From an uncultured Bacteroidales bacterium (GTDB lineage: Bacteria; Bacteroidota; Bacteroidia; Bacteroidales; UBA4417), in the NCBI GenBank assembly GCA_903878265.1, contig CAIRHD010000074.1:1-42897 (forward strand): a stretch of DNA of 42,897 nt, given 5' to 3'. Positions 23,334-32,999 of the stretch are shown piece by piece (position 1 is the first letter of the stretch; every line of letters starts with the position of its first letter). Position numbers and translations under genes: made by a program. Under the pieces are notes generated by a model. It was given only the letters and a program-made list of their open reading frames with translations, searched no databases and was not told the DNA's origin.

Positions 23334-25457
23334 ATGCAATACAGGCACTTGTTCCCAATGGTAAGGATATTGCTTCCTTTTATGGCCGGGATAATAGTGT
23401 GCGTTACTATTTCGGCGGCAACAGCCATACCTTTAAGTATTTGGATCATATTTTTACTGCTCACAATTGGCTCAGGATTCATTCCGTTTCTTATAAAAAG
23501 TACCGTCAAACGATGGCTTTTCGGATTTATGTTGAGCCTATTCCTGTTTGTAAGCGGATACAATTCGGTATTGCCGCGCAAAGAAATCCTGAGACCTGAA
23601 CATTTTTCCAAAATTCAAACCAAAGGTGTATTTATTGCCACCATATCCGAACCTTTACAGGAGAAAGACCACAGTTTTAAAACAATCCTACATGTAAAAA
23701 GCCTGAAAAAAGGAAATTTAATCCTCAGAGCGGAAGGTCGAATACTGGCCTATTTTGCAAAAGATTCGTTAAAAAAACCGCCTTCCGAAGGCTGCACCAT
23801 TTTCTTTTCGGGCGATATACAGGAAATAGGGTTACCGCAAAATCCTGGCGCATTCGATTACCAAAAGTACATGGCCACCAACAATGTTTATCATCAGGTT
23901 TACCTGAATAAGCTGTCGTGGCAAACAACCGAACTTTCCAAAGGCTTTAGCATCACCCGATTGGCGCATCAGATTTCGCAAAAATTTGTGGCTATATTGA
24001 GCATCAACGGCCTAAAAGGACAGGAATTTGCAGTTGCCTCGGCTTTGATTTTAGGGCAAAACGATATGCTCGACAACGAAACGCTTCAGGCATATTCAGG
24101 TTCCGGGGTAACGCACATACTCAGTGTCTCGGGCTTGCATGTTGGTGTAATTTTTATTGTAATCAGTTTCCTGCTTGGTTTTATAAAAAATGAAGGACGC
24201 CAATTGTATTTCAAAACAAGCTTTATCCTAATAACAATTTGGGCGTATGCCTTGCTCACCGGCATGTCGCCACCGGTAATGAGGTCGGCGGCCATGTTCA
24301 CATTTATTTCGTTGGGAAATGCTAGCAAACGAAACGTGCATATAATCAATTCCTTAGCTGTTTCGGCCTTGGTTTTGTTACTTATCAACCCTTTGATGAT
24401 CAGCAATATTGGTTTCCAACTTTCGTACCTCGCCATTGTCGGGATTGTATTTATCAACAAACCAATTGCGGATCTGGTAAACCCAAAAACTAAAATCGGG
24501 GAACAAATATGGGGCTTAATAGCTGTGTCTCTTGCCGCACAAATTGCAACGGCACCGCTCACCATGCTTTATTTTCATCAATTCCCGGCCTATTTTATCC
24601 CGGCCAACCTTATTGCCATTCCGTTGTCATTTCTTGCCATTTACTTGGGTTTATCGGTTTTGGTAACTTCTGCAATCCCGGTAATAAGTAATTTTTTAGG
24701 CCTCATAACCAATTTTCTGTTGTTTGTGCTAAACTATTCGGTTGGGTTTATTGAGCGTTTGCCTTATTCGGTATTAAAGGTTACTATGGTTTTTACCAAA
24801 GAAATGATTCTGCTGTATTTCATTCTCACTTCAGTAATACTGCTGATTGCTTTCAGGAAGAAAGAAATTTTTTACATTTCCCTGGTGCTGGTTTTATTGC
24901 TGTCGGTAAGTTTTACCTTAACAGAAAACCAGCGCCAAAAGCAGCAGAAAATTGTGTTTTACTGTGCCAATAAGCAAACGGCTGTTGGGTTTGTGAGTAG
25001 GCAACAACAAGTGCTTGTGGCCGATTCCGTATTGCTGAAAGACAAAAAAGCCAATAAATTCAACCTCGATGGCGCAAAATCGCTTTATGGTTTTTCTACT
25101 GCCGTTTCGTTTGCCCTCGATACCGTTGACAGCCGTTATCAACAAGTACCGTTACAAATAAAAAACCTGCGCAACCTTGGGAATAATTTTTTGTTTTTCG
25201 ACAAGCGCATTGCTTTGGTTGACAGCATCCCAAAACCTATTGGCAATTGTTTTAAACTAAAAGTCGATTATTTGGTGATTAGGGATAACCCAAGGATTCG
25301 CATCGTCGATTTGAAGAAACTTTATCAGCCTGGATTAATCATTATTGATGGATCGAACAGTTTTTATAAAACCGAAAAATGGGTTACCGATTCCCAAAAA
25401 GCTGGATTAAAGGCATATAGCATCAAAAACCAAGGTGCTTTGGTTATTGATTTGTAG
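23334..25457 (+). CDS. comEC: ComEC/Rec2 family DNA-uptake channel protein
   Basis: ComEC forms the inner-membrane channel for single-stranded DNA in natural transformation. The 707-residue protein has two N-terminal membrane helices (MVRILLPFMAGIIVCVTIS) and a periplasmic DUF4131-like OB region. The competence domain follows, with the signature SGVTHILSVSGLHVGVIF near residue 260 and about eight more hydrophobic segments to residue ~530. The C-terminal ~170 residues (after TLTENQRQKQQKIVFYC) are soluble. They lack the HxHxDH motif of the metallo-beta-lactamase nuclease domain found in many ComEC proteins, as is usual for Bacteroidota homologues. It is convergent with glmS. Confidence 0.88.
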   Translation: MQYRHLFPMVRILLPFMAGIIVCVTISAATAIPLSIWIIFLLLTIGSGFIPFLIKSTVKRWLFGFMLSLFLFVSGYNSVLPRKEILRPEHFSKIQTKGVFIATISEPLQEKDHSFKTILHVKSLKKGNLILRAEGRILAYFAKDSLKKPPSEGCTIFFSGDIQEIGLPQNPGAFDYQKYMATNNVYHQVYLNKLSWQTTELSKGFSITRLAHQISQKFVAILSINGLKGQEFAVASALILGQNDMLDNETLQAYSGSGVTHILSVSGLHVGVIFIVISFLLGFIKNEGRQLYFKTSFILITIWAYALLTGMSPPVMRSAAMFTFISLGNASKRNVHIINSLAVSALVLLLINPLMISNIGFQLSYLAIVGIVFINKPIADLVNPKTKIGEQIWGLIAVSLAAQIATAPLTMLYFHQFPAYFIPANLIAIPLSFLAIYLGLSVLVTSAIPVISNFLGLITNFLLFVLNYSVGFIERLPYSVLKVTMVFTKEMILLYFILTSVILLIAFRKKEIFYISLVLVLLLSVSFTLTENQRQKQQKIVFYCANKQTAVGFVSRQQQVLVADSVLLKDKKANKFNLDGAKSLYGFSTAVSFALDTVDSRYQQVPLQIKNLRNLGNNFLFFDKRIALVDSIPKPIGNCFKLKVDYLVIRDNPRIRIVDLKKLYQPGLIIIDGSNSFYKTEKWVTDSQKAGLKAYSIKNQGALVIDL

Positions 25458-25481
25458 ATTTTGGTTCGCCATTAAAAGAAG

Positions 25482-25508
25482 AAAGAGCCGATTAAATCGA
25501 CCCTTTTT
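25482..25508. terminator. Bidirectional terminator-like hairpin between comEC and glmS
   Basis: AAAGAGCCGAT-taa-ATCGACCCTTT forms an 11-bp stem with two mismatches. It has T-rich sequence on the plus side and AAAAGAAG (T/C-rich on the minus strand) on the other, between two converging genes. Confidence 0.5.
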
Positions 25509-25574
25509 CGTGCCATTAATACTAATGGCAATCAGTTGTTATACGGTTGATAAACAAGTGTTTAAAGCAAAAAC

Positions 25575-27413
25575 CTACTCAACTGTTACTGATTTTGCTA
25601 AATTCCTCGGTTGATCCACATTGCAGCCACGCAACAGCGCGATATGGTATGAGAGCAATTGCAACGGAATGGTTGCAAGTAGAGGAACAAGCATTTCGTC
25701 ACATTCGGGTATTTCGATGCAATAATCAGCCAAGGCGCGCACATCTTCGTCTCCTTCGGAAACTATAGCGATAATATTGCCTCTACGTGCTTTAACTTCC
25801 ATAATATTGCTGACAACTTTTTCGTATTGTCCCCGTTTGGTGGCAATTACAACTACCGGCATTGCTTCGTCAATCAAAGCGATTGGACCGTGTTTCATTT
25901 CGGCAGCCGGATAACCTTCGGCATGTATGTAGGAGATTTCCTTCAGTTTGAGCGATCCTTCAAGAGCCACCGGGAAATTAATTCCTCTTCCTAAATACAG
26001 CGCATTGGTTGCTTTGCTGAAAACCTGTGCGATTTCCTTCACATGATCGTTGCACCTAAGCGTTTTTTCAATTTTTTCGGGAATGGCATTAAATTCGTGA
26101 AGCAAACGGTAATACCGCGAGGCTGAAATAGTGCCTTTTTTCTCGGCAAGCATAAGTGCCAGCAAGGTAAGTACCGTAACTTGAGATGTAAATGCCTTGG
26201 TGGATGCAACACCGATTTCGGGGCCGGCATGTGTATATGAACCTGCATGGGAAGCACGAGCGATTGACGAGCCAACCACATTACAAATCCCGATAATGGT
26301 AGCACCTTTCGATTTTGCCATTTCTATGGCAGCCAAAGTGTCGGCCGTTTCGCCTGATTGGGAAATGGCTATTACGATATCGTCTTCGTAAATCAAAGGG
26401 TTGCGGTAGCGGAATTCGGAAGCGTATTCAACTTCAACCGGTATGCGCGCCAGTTCCTCAATTAAATACTCACCTACAATTCCGGCATGCCACGATGTAC
26501 CACAACCTACAATTATTATACGCCTGGCGTTGAGGAATTTGCGCAAATAATCCTGTATGCCGCCCAGCACAATTATACCTTGATCCATGTGCAAGCGCCC
26601 ACGCATACTATCCTTAACGGTGCGAGGCTGCTCATAAATTTCCTTGAGCATAAAATGGTCGAAACCACCCTTTTCCAACGCGCTCAGGTTTATTTCGAGG
26701 GTTTGAACATAAGGTGTTTTTTCAACATCGGCAATAGTCCTGATTTTTAATCCCTCGGCCAGGCTGATGGAGATAACTTCCTCTTCGCCGGGATATACAA
26801 CTTGCCGGGTATATTCAACAATAGGTGCGGCATCGGATGCAATAAAAAATTCACCTTCACCTATGCCAACTACCATTGGACTGCCTTTGCGGGCTGCGAT
26901 TAGCAAATCGGGTTCATCCTGAGAAAGGATAACAATGGCATAAGCTCCAGTAACTTGTGTAAGGGCAATGCGAACGGCTTCGGCCAATTTCTGCTTTTCG
27001 TTGGCCATAATATCTTCGATAAGATACATCAACACTTCGGTATCTGTATCGCTCCTGAAAATATAACCGCGTTGCTGAAGTTCCTGTTTCAGAACATTGT
27101 AGTTCTCAATTATGCCGTTATGGATAATCGCCATTTTTTCGCTCGACGAATAATGAGGATGTGCGTTAACGTCGTTCGGTTCTCCGTGAGTGGCCCAGCG
27201 AGTATGTGCTATACCAATATTCGCTGTAACATCAATCCCTTCGAGCAGGTGATCCAATTCTGAAACTTTACCGCGAGTTTTGTAAACCTTTAGCGAGCCA
27301 TTCAACAACGCAATCCCGGCACTGTCGTAACCCCTATATTCCAGCCTATGCAATCCACCAAGTAAAATTGGGCTTGCCTGTTTCTTGCCAATGTATGCAA
27401 CTATTCCGCACAT
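25575..27413 (-). CDS. glmS: Glutamine--fructose-6-phosphate aminotransferase (isomerizing)
   Basis: GlmS makes glucosamine-6-phosphate from fructose-6-phosphate and glutamine, the first step towards UDP-GlcNAc. At 612 residues it is full length. The N-terminal MCGIVAYIG exposes the nucleophilic Cys after Met removal. The class II glutaminase domain continues with TRWATHGEPN and HNGIIENY. Two SIS sugar-isomerase domains follow (GCGTSWHAG, SQSGETADT; LGRGINFPVALEGSLKLKE), ending in the conserved KSVTVE. A TACTTTTG -7 element lies on the minus strand about 75 bases upstream. No glmS ribozyme was recognised. Confidence 0.97.
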   Translation of the reverse strand: MCGIVAYIGKKQASPILLGGLHRLEYRGYDSAGIALLNGSLKVYKTRGKVSELDHLLEGIDVTANIGIAHTRWATHGEPNDVNAHPHYSSSEKMAIIHNGIIENYNVLKQELQQRGYIFRSDTDTEVLMYLIEDIMANEKQKLAEAVRIALTQVTGAYAIVILSQDEPDLLIAARKGSPMVVGIGEGEFFIASDAAPIVEYTRQVVYPGEEEVISISLAEGLKIRTIADVEKTPYVQTLEINLSALEKGGFDHFMLKEIYEQPRTVKDSMRGRLHMDQGIIVLGGIQDYLRKFLNARRIIIVGCGTSWHAGIVGEYLIEELARIPVEVEYASEFRYRNPLIYEDDIVIAISQSGETADTLAAIEMAKSKGATIIGICNVVGSSIARASHAGSYTHAGPEIGVASTKAFTSQVTVLTLLALMLAEKKGTISASRYYRLLHEFNAIPEKIEKTLRCNDHVKEIAQVFSKATNALYLGRGINFPVALEGSLKLKEISYIHAEGYPAAEMKHGPIALIDEAMPVVVIATKRGQYEKVVSNIMEVKARRGNIIAIVSEGDEDVRALADYCIEIPECDEMLVPLLATIPLQLLSYHIALLRGCNVDQPRNLAKSVTVE

Positions 27414-27488
27414 AGTAATTAGTTTATATTGTTAAGTACTTTAAAACAATCGGTTATAACTTTTTAAAGCTGATTTATTTTTAGCGGC

Positions 27489-27496
27489 CAAAAGTA
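27489..27496 (-). promoter_or_regulatory. -7 element for glmS
   Basis: On the minus strand TACTTTTG fits TAnnTTTG. It lies 75 bases before the glmS ATG. The -33 box is not clear. Confidence 0.45.
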
Positions 27497-27674
27497 CTAA
27501 AAACTACCGGAATGTAAGGCTGTAGGCTTTATTAAAAGTCGATTTCTTTTTAGCATTTGGTTAAAACTTTGTAATCAGCAAAAAATTGAACCAGCATTAA
27601 GGCCTATTTGCAAGGATGGAAATCATGACTAAAAATACAAATAATAGTTGAATGCACCCCGCAAATTTAAAACC

Positions 27675-29135
27675 TTATCCTGCAATTTCCTGAATGGCAA
27701 TTTCCTTTACAAAATCGAAAAGCAACCTTACCCCGACACCTGTTCCACCAGAAGTGCGGTAGCTATCGCGTTTTTCCAGAAATGCAGGACCGGCAATATC
27801 CAGATGGATATATGGGTAATCGGTAAAATGCTGTAAAAATTTGCCGGCAGTAATTGCTCCGGCAAAACGTCCGCCAATATTTTTCATGTCGGCAATTTCC
27901 GATTTCAACAAGTCTTCGTAATCGTCCCAAAACGGAAACTCTGCAATTCGCTCGCTGACCTTGAACCCACATTTTACTAATGTATTGAAATACGTTGCAG
28001 CATTGTTGTGCATTCCAGCCATGCCAAATTTACCCAAAGCGGCTTCGGCGGCTCCAGTGAGTGTAGCGATGTCTATCACCAACATCGGATCATATTTTTT
28101 TGCATAAGTAAGAGCGTCAGCAAGTATCATCCGCCCTTCGGCATCCGTATTGAGAACTTCAACGGTGGTGCTATCCATCATGGTTATAATATCTCCAGGC
28201 ACGTAGGCATTTCCATCCGGACGGTTATCAGTTGCCGGAGCAAGCGCAACAATATAAACCGGCAGTTTTGCCAGAGCAATGGCATACAAAGCCGAAACTA
28301 CCGCTGCCGATCCTGACATATCACATTTCATGGTTTCCATGGATGCACTGGGTTTCAGGCTAAGTCCACCTGTATCGTAAACAACGCCTTTGCCAACAAA
28401 AACAATTGGTTTGGCATTTACAGCATTTTCGGGTTTATACTCTAATATGCTGAAAGTCGGCGGATCAATGCTGCCGAGGTTAACAGCCAATAGGCCACCC
28501 ATTTTTAATGCTTCGATTTTCTGCTTGTTCAGGATTTCGATTTTTATGCCCGCTTCCACGGCCATTGCTTCGAAATCGAGTGAAAGTTTTTCCGCGTTGA
28601 GCGTCGAAAGTGGTTCATTGATTAGTGAACGACAGGTATAAACTGCTTTGCACAGAATATTAAGTTCATTAATTGATTCATAATCAATGCCTGAACCAAA
28701 AACCTCAATTTCCTTTAATAATGATTCTTTCTCAGCGCGGTCCTTTCGGTATTTAAGGAACTGATAATTGCCCAAAACCATTCCCTCGGCAAATGCAAGG
28801 GTTTCGGGTTGTTTGATGCAGCAATCTACCACACAAACCGATTCGATCTTTTGTTCTTTCATAACGACTAAAATGCTTTCGCCAGCTTTGCGGCATTTTT
28901 CAAGCACTTTGTTTTGATCCGATTCTTCGGCTGATGGAATCCGGCTGACAACTGCAATATGCCCAAGCTTGTTTAAAATTACCGTATTCAGGTTTTTTTC
29001 AGCTAACCTTAATGTAATATAATCTATTTCAGGCGCTTCAAAACTGCTTTTGGGCAAATCCGAAATCTCGGAAATCAGGAAAATATTTGTATTCTCAACT
29101 TTGTAATTATCTGTTTTTGCAATTATTGGTAACAT
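27675..29135 (-). CDS. pepA: Leucyl aminopeptidase (M17)
   Basis: M17 aminopeptidases are cytoplasmic di-metal enzymes that release N-terminal residues from peptides. The 486-residue protein has an N-terminal Rossmann-like domain and the C-terminal catalytic domain with GKGVVYDTGGLSLKP (catalytic Lys and metal Asp). It continues with MKCDMSGSAAVV and the family signature NTDAEGRMILADAL, which holds the second metal ligands and catalytic Arg. The DTGG in place of the more usual FDSGG is common in this phylum. It follows glmS on the same strand but is separated from it by about 260 bases, so it is probably a separate unit. Confidence 0.95.
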   Translation of the reverse strand: MLPIIAKTDNYKVENTNIFLISEISDLPKSSFEAPEIDYITLRLAEKNLNTVILNKLGHIAVVSRIPSAEESDQNKVLEKCRKAGESILVVMKEQKIESVCVVDCCIKQPETLAFAEGMVLGNYQFLKYRKDRAEKESLLKEIEVFGSGIDYESINELNILCKAVYTCRSLINEPLSTLNAEKLSLDFEAMAVEAGIKIEILNKQKIEALKMGGLLAVNLGSIDPPTFSILEYKPENAVNAKPIVFVGKGVVYDTGGLSLKPSASMETMKCDMSGSAAVVSALYAIALAKLPVYIVALAPATDNRPDGNAYVPGDIITMMDSTTVEVLNTDAEGRMILADALTYAKKYDPMLVIDIATLTGAAEAALGKFGMAGMHNNAATYFNTLVKCGFKVSERIAEFPFWDDYEDLLKSEIADMKNIGGRFAGAITAGKFLQHFTDYPYIHLDIAGPAFLEKRDSYRTSGGTGVGVRLLFDFVKEIAIQEIAG

Positions 29136-29335
29136 TATATAATTTGAATTTTGAGTTTATTGATTTAATGGAGGTTCAGCTAATTGAACAATTATGTGAT
29201 ACATTTGATTTAACAAGATTTGCCATTCAATCTTTGTTTTTGCCCTTGAAACTATGTGTAAATATAGGCATGTAAAACTTCAATTTATTTATATTAATGA
29301 CATTCAGCAAGTTAAGCATTTCTATAGAAATGTTC

Positions 29336-30874
29336 TTACCCTCCCCACGTTTCCCTGTCGAGGCTGCGGTAATGTATGGCTTCGGCCAGATGTTCGGTTT
29401 TAATTTCTGAGCTGTTATCAAGGTCGGCAATGGTGCGCGACACTTTTAGTATTCGATCGTAAGCACGGGCGGAGAGGCTGAGTTTTTCCATTGCTGTTTT
29501 CAAAAGGTTGTGGCCTTCGTCTGTAATCTGGCAGATTTGCCTGAGCATTTTGCTGCTCATTTGTGCGTTGCAGTGAATATTTTTGCTTTCCTTATACCTT
29601 TCTTCCTGTATAAGCCTGGCACGGGTAACCCTTTCGCGGATGGTAGTGCTTTTTTCCGATTGCCGCATGCTGGTAAGTTCCCTGAATGGGACCGGCACAA
29701 CTTCCACATGTATGTCAATCCGGTCGAGCAACGGACCAGAGATTTTGTTCAGGTATTTTTGTACAATGCCTGGTCCACACACACAATCCTTTTCGGGATG
29801 GTTGTAATATCCACAAGGGCATGGATTCATGGCAGCAATAAGCATGAAACTAGCCGGATAAGTTACCGAAAATTTTGCCCTTGAAATTGTGATTACCCTG
29901 TCCTCTAAGGGTTGGCGGAGTACTTCTAAAACGGTGCGTTTAAATTCGGGCAATTCGTCTAAAAATAAAACTCCGTTGTTCGCCAACGAAATTTCGCCCG
30001 GTTGTGGGTTACCGCCTCCACCAACCAAGGCCACATCGGAAATCGTGTGGTGAGGGCTGCGGAATGGCCTGATGCTGATAAGTGAAGCTTCGCGTTCCAT
30101 TTTTCCGGCTACCGAATGTATTTTCGTTGTTTCTAATGCTTCACGAAGGTTCAAAGGTGGCAATATAGAAGGCAATCGTTTGGCTAACATAGTTTTACCG
30201 GCTCCTGGCGGACCAATTAGAATTACGTTGTGGCCACCGGCAGCGGCAATTTCCAAAGCTCGCTTTATGTTTTCCTGACCTTTTACATCGCTAAAGTCGA
30301 ATTCATAATTGTCGAGGTGGGAGTAGAATTCCTCACGGGTATTGATAACAACCGGTTCGAGGTGGATGCTGCCTTCAAGGAACTGGATTACCTCTTTCAG
30401 TGTGTCAATCCCATATACTTCCAGATCGTTCACAATGGCGGCTTCTCTTGCATTAATCCCAGGTAGTATAAAGCCTTTAAAGCCATTGTCGCGGGCTTCA
30501 ATCGCGATTGGAAGCGCACCTTTTATCGGTTGCAGGCTGCCATCGAGCGAAAGCTCACCCATGATGATGTACTTTTCGAGTTCCTCGGTAATTAGTTGCT
30601 CGGATGCCGCCAATAACCCAATGGCAATCGGAAGGTCGTACGAAGAGCCTTCTTTGCGGATATCGGCAGGAGCCATATTGATGATAATCTTCTGGCGGGG
30701 GAATTTATAGCCAATATTCCGCAATGCGGCTTCAATACGTTGATGGCTTTCCTTTACCGCGTTATCAGGCAGGCCAACCATTGAAAACTGAATTCCCTGA
30801 TCTACATTAACTTCTATCGTGATTACAGTCGCACTGATACCTTGTATGGCACATCCAAATGATTTAACAAGCAT
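29336..30874 (-). CDS. YifB/ComM family Mg-chelatase-like AAA+ ATPase
   Basis: The start is moved to the ATG at 30874 (512 residues); the track's start at 30883 is a TTG. The N-terminal ChlI-like domain reads [20 protein letters not shown] with [16 protein letters not shown], a YifB hallmark. The AAA+ core has Walker [15 protein letters not shown], Walker [11 protein letters not shown] and the Cys-rich insertion [22 protein letters not shown]-terminal Mg_chelatase domain follows ([19 protein letters not shown]). ComM homologues act as branch-migration helicases during natural transformation, which fits the presence of comEC about 5 kb away, though the two are not in one operon. Confidence 0.93.
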   Translation of the reverse strand: MLVKSFGCAIQGISATVITIEVNVDQGIQFSMVGLPDNAVKESHQRIEAALRNIGYKFPRQKIIINMAPADIRKEGSSYDLPIAIGLLAASEQLITEELEKYIIMGELSLDGSLQPIKGALPIAIEARDNGFKGFILPGINAREAAIVNDLEVYGIDTLKEVIQFLEGSIHLEPVVINTREEFYSHLDNYEFDFSDVKGQENIKRALEIAAAGGHNVILIGPPGAGKTMLAKRLPSILPPLNLREALETTKIHSVAGKMEREASLISIRPFRSPHHTISDVALVGGGGNPQPGEISLANNGVLFLDELPEFKRTVLEVLRQPLEDRVITISRAKFSVTYPASFMLIAAMNPCPCGYYNHPEKDCVCGPGIVQKYLNKISGPLLDRIDIHVEVVPVPFRELTSMRQSEKSTTIRERVTRARLIQEERYKESKNIHCNAQMSSKMLRQICQITDEGHNLLKTAMEKLSLSARAYDRILKVSRTIADLDNSSEIKTEHLAEAIHYRSLDRETWGG

Positions 30875-31032
30875 AAAAAGCAATTTTATCGCAGGTTAAA
30901 AGTACAGTATTTTTGCTGACGAGCTTATTAAAACCCTAAAATTGACGAAAATGCTAATCCTTTAAGCAAATTGGGGCAAGCAATGTGAACTTTTAATAAA
31001 GAAAACCGTTGTATTTAAAAATAAAATGGAAC

Positions 31033-31242
31033 ATGTTATACATGCACGAAAACAAAAACAACATTGAAGTTAAATCGCCTTGCCGTGGTGTGTGTACACT
31101 CGACCATAAGGGAAAATGCGTGGGTTGTTTCCGAAAGTTGGACGAAATTGCGAATTGGAGTGTTTATAACAATTTTCAAAAAGGCGAAATACTGAAAATG
31201 ACCTTGTTGCGGATGCAGCTACCCGATATTTTTGACAGTTAA
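31033..31242 (+). CDS. DUF1289 domain protein (small Cys-rich)
   Basis: The protein carries the DUF1289 signature SPCRGVCTLDHKGKCVGCFRK followed by DEIANW. Its four conserved cysteines (CxxxC...CxxC) suggest a bound metal. The track starts at a TTG at 31009; the ATGs at 31033 or 31042 are better (69 or 66 residues). The domain begins about residue 14. Function is unknown; members are widespread in Gram-negative bacteria. It is divergent from the YifB gene and stands alone. Confidence 0.85.
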   Translation: MLYMHENKNNIEVKSPCRGVCTLDHKGKCVGCFRKLDEIANWSVYNNFQKGEILKMTLLRMQLPDIFDS

Positions 31243-31770
31243 AATTCTTTCGTTTAATTCCGGTATCTTTCCCTTTTTTAAAAATATAAAGTTTCAATTA
31301 TCTGTATATCTGTATAATAGGGTTAGTATTTTCGATTTAACAACAATTCCTTTATTTTGGTGTTTTTTGTTTTGCTGCAAAGCGATGCGTTGAGCCTGCC
31401 GAAATGACAAAAAGAAAAAAGAAACAGATTCTAAACACATTAGGCCACAAAGGATTGATTTTATATATTTTTGATAAAGAAGAGATTGGCTAATACTAAC
31501 GAACTATTGTGATTGCATCTGCAAAAAAAACTGTTAAGCTTTTACAACACCAGTTTCGCCGTTCCGCTCTACTTTGATTTCGACAAAGCGGGTGGTTTAT
31601 CGAATTTTATCGTTCCGGGACAAATAATCTGCGTTTGGAGGTTGGCTCGTATTTCTATTTCTTAACTTTGTACTAAGTTTTGTTTGCTCTTTGCAATTCG
31701 AATACATTTGCAAACAAGATAAATGCCGGCATTTCTCCAATCTTTTTTCTAATTTATTATACCCTATTAA
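31243..31770. other. Gene-free region upstream of IPExxxVDY gene
   Basis: This AT-rich stretch of about 530 bases has no convincing plus-strand gene. On the minus strand a short frame reads RFVEIKVERNGETGVVKA before a stop near 31533. It looks protein-like but has no start and may be a remnant. The promoter for the next gene is at 31679-31710. Confidence 0.4.
31679..31710 (+). promoter_or_regulatory. Bacteroidota promoter of the IPExxxVDY gene
   Basis: TTTG (31679-31682), 20 bases, then TACATTTG (31703-31710) is a full match to the phylum consensus. It lies 60 bases before the ATG. Confidence 0.65.
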
Positions 31771-32274
31771 ATGCCTCGCCCACAACGTATTGACCCCAAA
31801 ATAGAACCGGCAGATGCTTTTATCGGTATTGTTACAAATATGTCGATAATACAGATGGCGCATTTTATCAATCAAAAATCCCTGCTCAATTTGGTTCGGG
31901 AAGCAGATTTGCCGGTATATTTCGAGAAAACCGATAAGTTGGTTGATTTCAAGTTTTTTCACTGTCAAAACGAAGATTTCAGGAGCGATTTCTGCTTGTT
32001 GGGCAACAGCAATTCAGGGATAAACCTTCTGCCTTCGCACAAAGAGTTTAATTATTTCCTGATTGCGCTAGGTGCCATTCCCGATTATAAAATTTCGCTC
32101 CTCGTTTCCCAAATTAAATCAATAAACGGGGTACAGATTGCAGCCAACCTCCCCCAAAAATCCAATCTTGCCATACCGCCGATATTAACCGATATTGAGC
32201 TGCACCTTACCGAATTGAAAAAGATGAAATCAGAAAAACAGAATTTGATCATGCCTTTATCCGAAGACCAATGA
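31771..32274 (+). CDS. IPExxxVDY family protein
   Basis: This 167-residue cytoplasmic-looking protein resembles the Bacteroidota IPExxxVDY family in layout. An N-terminal FIGIVTNMSIIQMAHFINQ segment is followed by FFHCQNEDFRSDFCLLGNSN. The naming motif appears as LLPSHKEFNYFL, a diverged form of IPExxxVDY, and the next segment is KISLLVSQIKSINGVQIAA. The C-terminal ~35 residues are a family-variable helix. Function is unknown. It overlaps the next gene by ATGA (32271-32274), so the two are translationally coupled, and a good promoter lies upstream. Confidence 0.65.
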   Translation: MPRPQRIDPKIEPADAFIGIVTNMSIIQMAHFINQKSLLNLVREADLPVYFEKTDKLVDFKFFHCQNEDFRSDFCLLGNSNSGINLLPSHKEFNYFLIALGAIPDYKISLLVSQIKSINGVQIAANLPQKSNLAIPPILTDIELHLTELKKMKSEKQNLIMPLSEDQ

Positions 32275-32699
32275 AAGGAAAAATACTTGTTACGGTTCAA
32301 TTTGGCTGCCTTGCCTTGCTAATTGTATTTACCCGTTGGGCTACATTTACTTGGTGGGTTTTTGTATTATTAGGCTTTTCTGCTTTTCTGGCATTTTGGG
32401 CCATGTTTGCAATGCGGTTTGGCAACTTTAATGTTGTTCCGTACCCGGTTGAAAAAGGCGAAATGATATCGGATGGCCCTTATAAAGTAATCCGGCATCC
32501 CATGTACACTTCAATTTTCATTTTTATAGCTGCTATACTTTGTGGTCAGTTCGATTATATTAAACTGGTAATCAGCATAATACTGATTGTTGGTTTAGTG
32601 GTGAAAATGTTTTTTGAAGAAAGCCTTCTTTGTGAACATTTTCCTGCTTACAAATCCTATATGCAAAAAACGAAAAGGGTAATTCCCTTTGTGTGGTAA
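32271..32699 (+). CDS. Isoprenylcysteine/phospholipid methyltransferase-like membrane protein
   Basis: The 142-residue protein has four to five hydrophobic segments and the ICMT/PEMT-like signature DGPYKVIRHPMYTS, in which the RHP motif contacts S-adenosylmethionine. The C-terminal segment EESLLCEHFPAYKSYMQKTK is the usual conserved end. It belongs to the broad family of small integral membrane methyltransferases; the bacterial substrate (lipid, isoprenoid or other) is unknown. Its ATG overlaps the stop of the IPExxxVDY gene. Confidence 0.85.
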   Translation: MKGKILVTVQFGCLALLIVFTRWATFTWWVFVLLGFSAFLAFWAMFAMRFGNFNVVPYPVEKGEMISDGPYKVIRHPMYTSIFIFIAAILCGQFDYIKLVISIILIVGLVVKMFFEESLLCEHFPAYKSYMQKTKRVIPFVW

Positions 32700-32999
32700 A
32701 AGTTTAGATATTTATAAGTTGGGGATTAATGAAGTGAAAAGTTGAAGTATACGATGTGTGTGGCGTGTCTATTCCAAAATTTTTTAGGCAGGAGAAAGTG
32801 AGAAATGAAAGGTGAGAAATGAAAGGTGGAAGAAGTAAAATATTTGTTTGGAATGCCTATCCTGTAATTCGATAACACTTAAAACCGCAACATAAGATTT
32901 GTGCTGGTGCGGAATCTGAATCAAAAAACTTTAGTTTTAACGACAAAAAACTGAACCGGATTAAATACTCCTTAACTTTGAGCCGTAAAAAGTGCAAGA
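32700..32999. other. Intergenic region with short tandem repeat upstream of GT39-like gene
   Basis: Two full copies and part of a third of GTGAGAAATGAAAG (14 bp) lie at 32798-32829. A -7 element TAACTTTG is at 32973-32980, 19 bases before the next ATG. Nothing else was recognised. Confidence 0.55.
32973..32980 (+). promoter_or_regulatory. -7 element for the GT39-like gene
   Basis: TAACTTTG fits TAnnTTTG, 19 bases before the ATG at 33000. No clear -33 box was found. Confidence 0.45.

Noticed and set aside
23334-25457. Truncation of ComEC because the metallo-beta-lactamase domain is missing
   Set aside because: Bacteroidota ComEC proteins commonly lack a recognisable nuclease domain and are about this length, so this is not seen as damage.
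27414-27674. glmS ribozyme or riboswitch
   Set aside because: No glmS-ribozyme-like sequence precedes the glmS start. Ribozyme-controlled glmS is a Firmicutes feature.
31597-31968. 123-aa minus-strand ORF
   Set aside because: It runs opposite the start of the IPExxxVDY gene and its promoter and has no recognisable features, so it is treated as a shadow.
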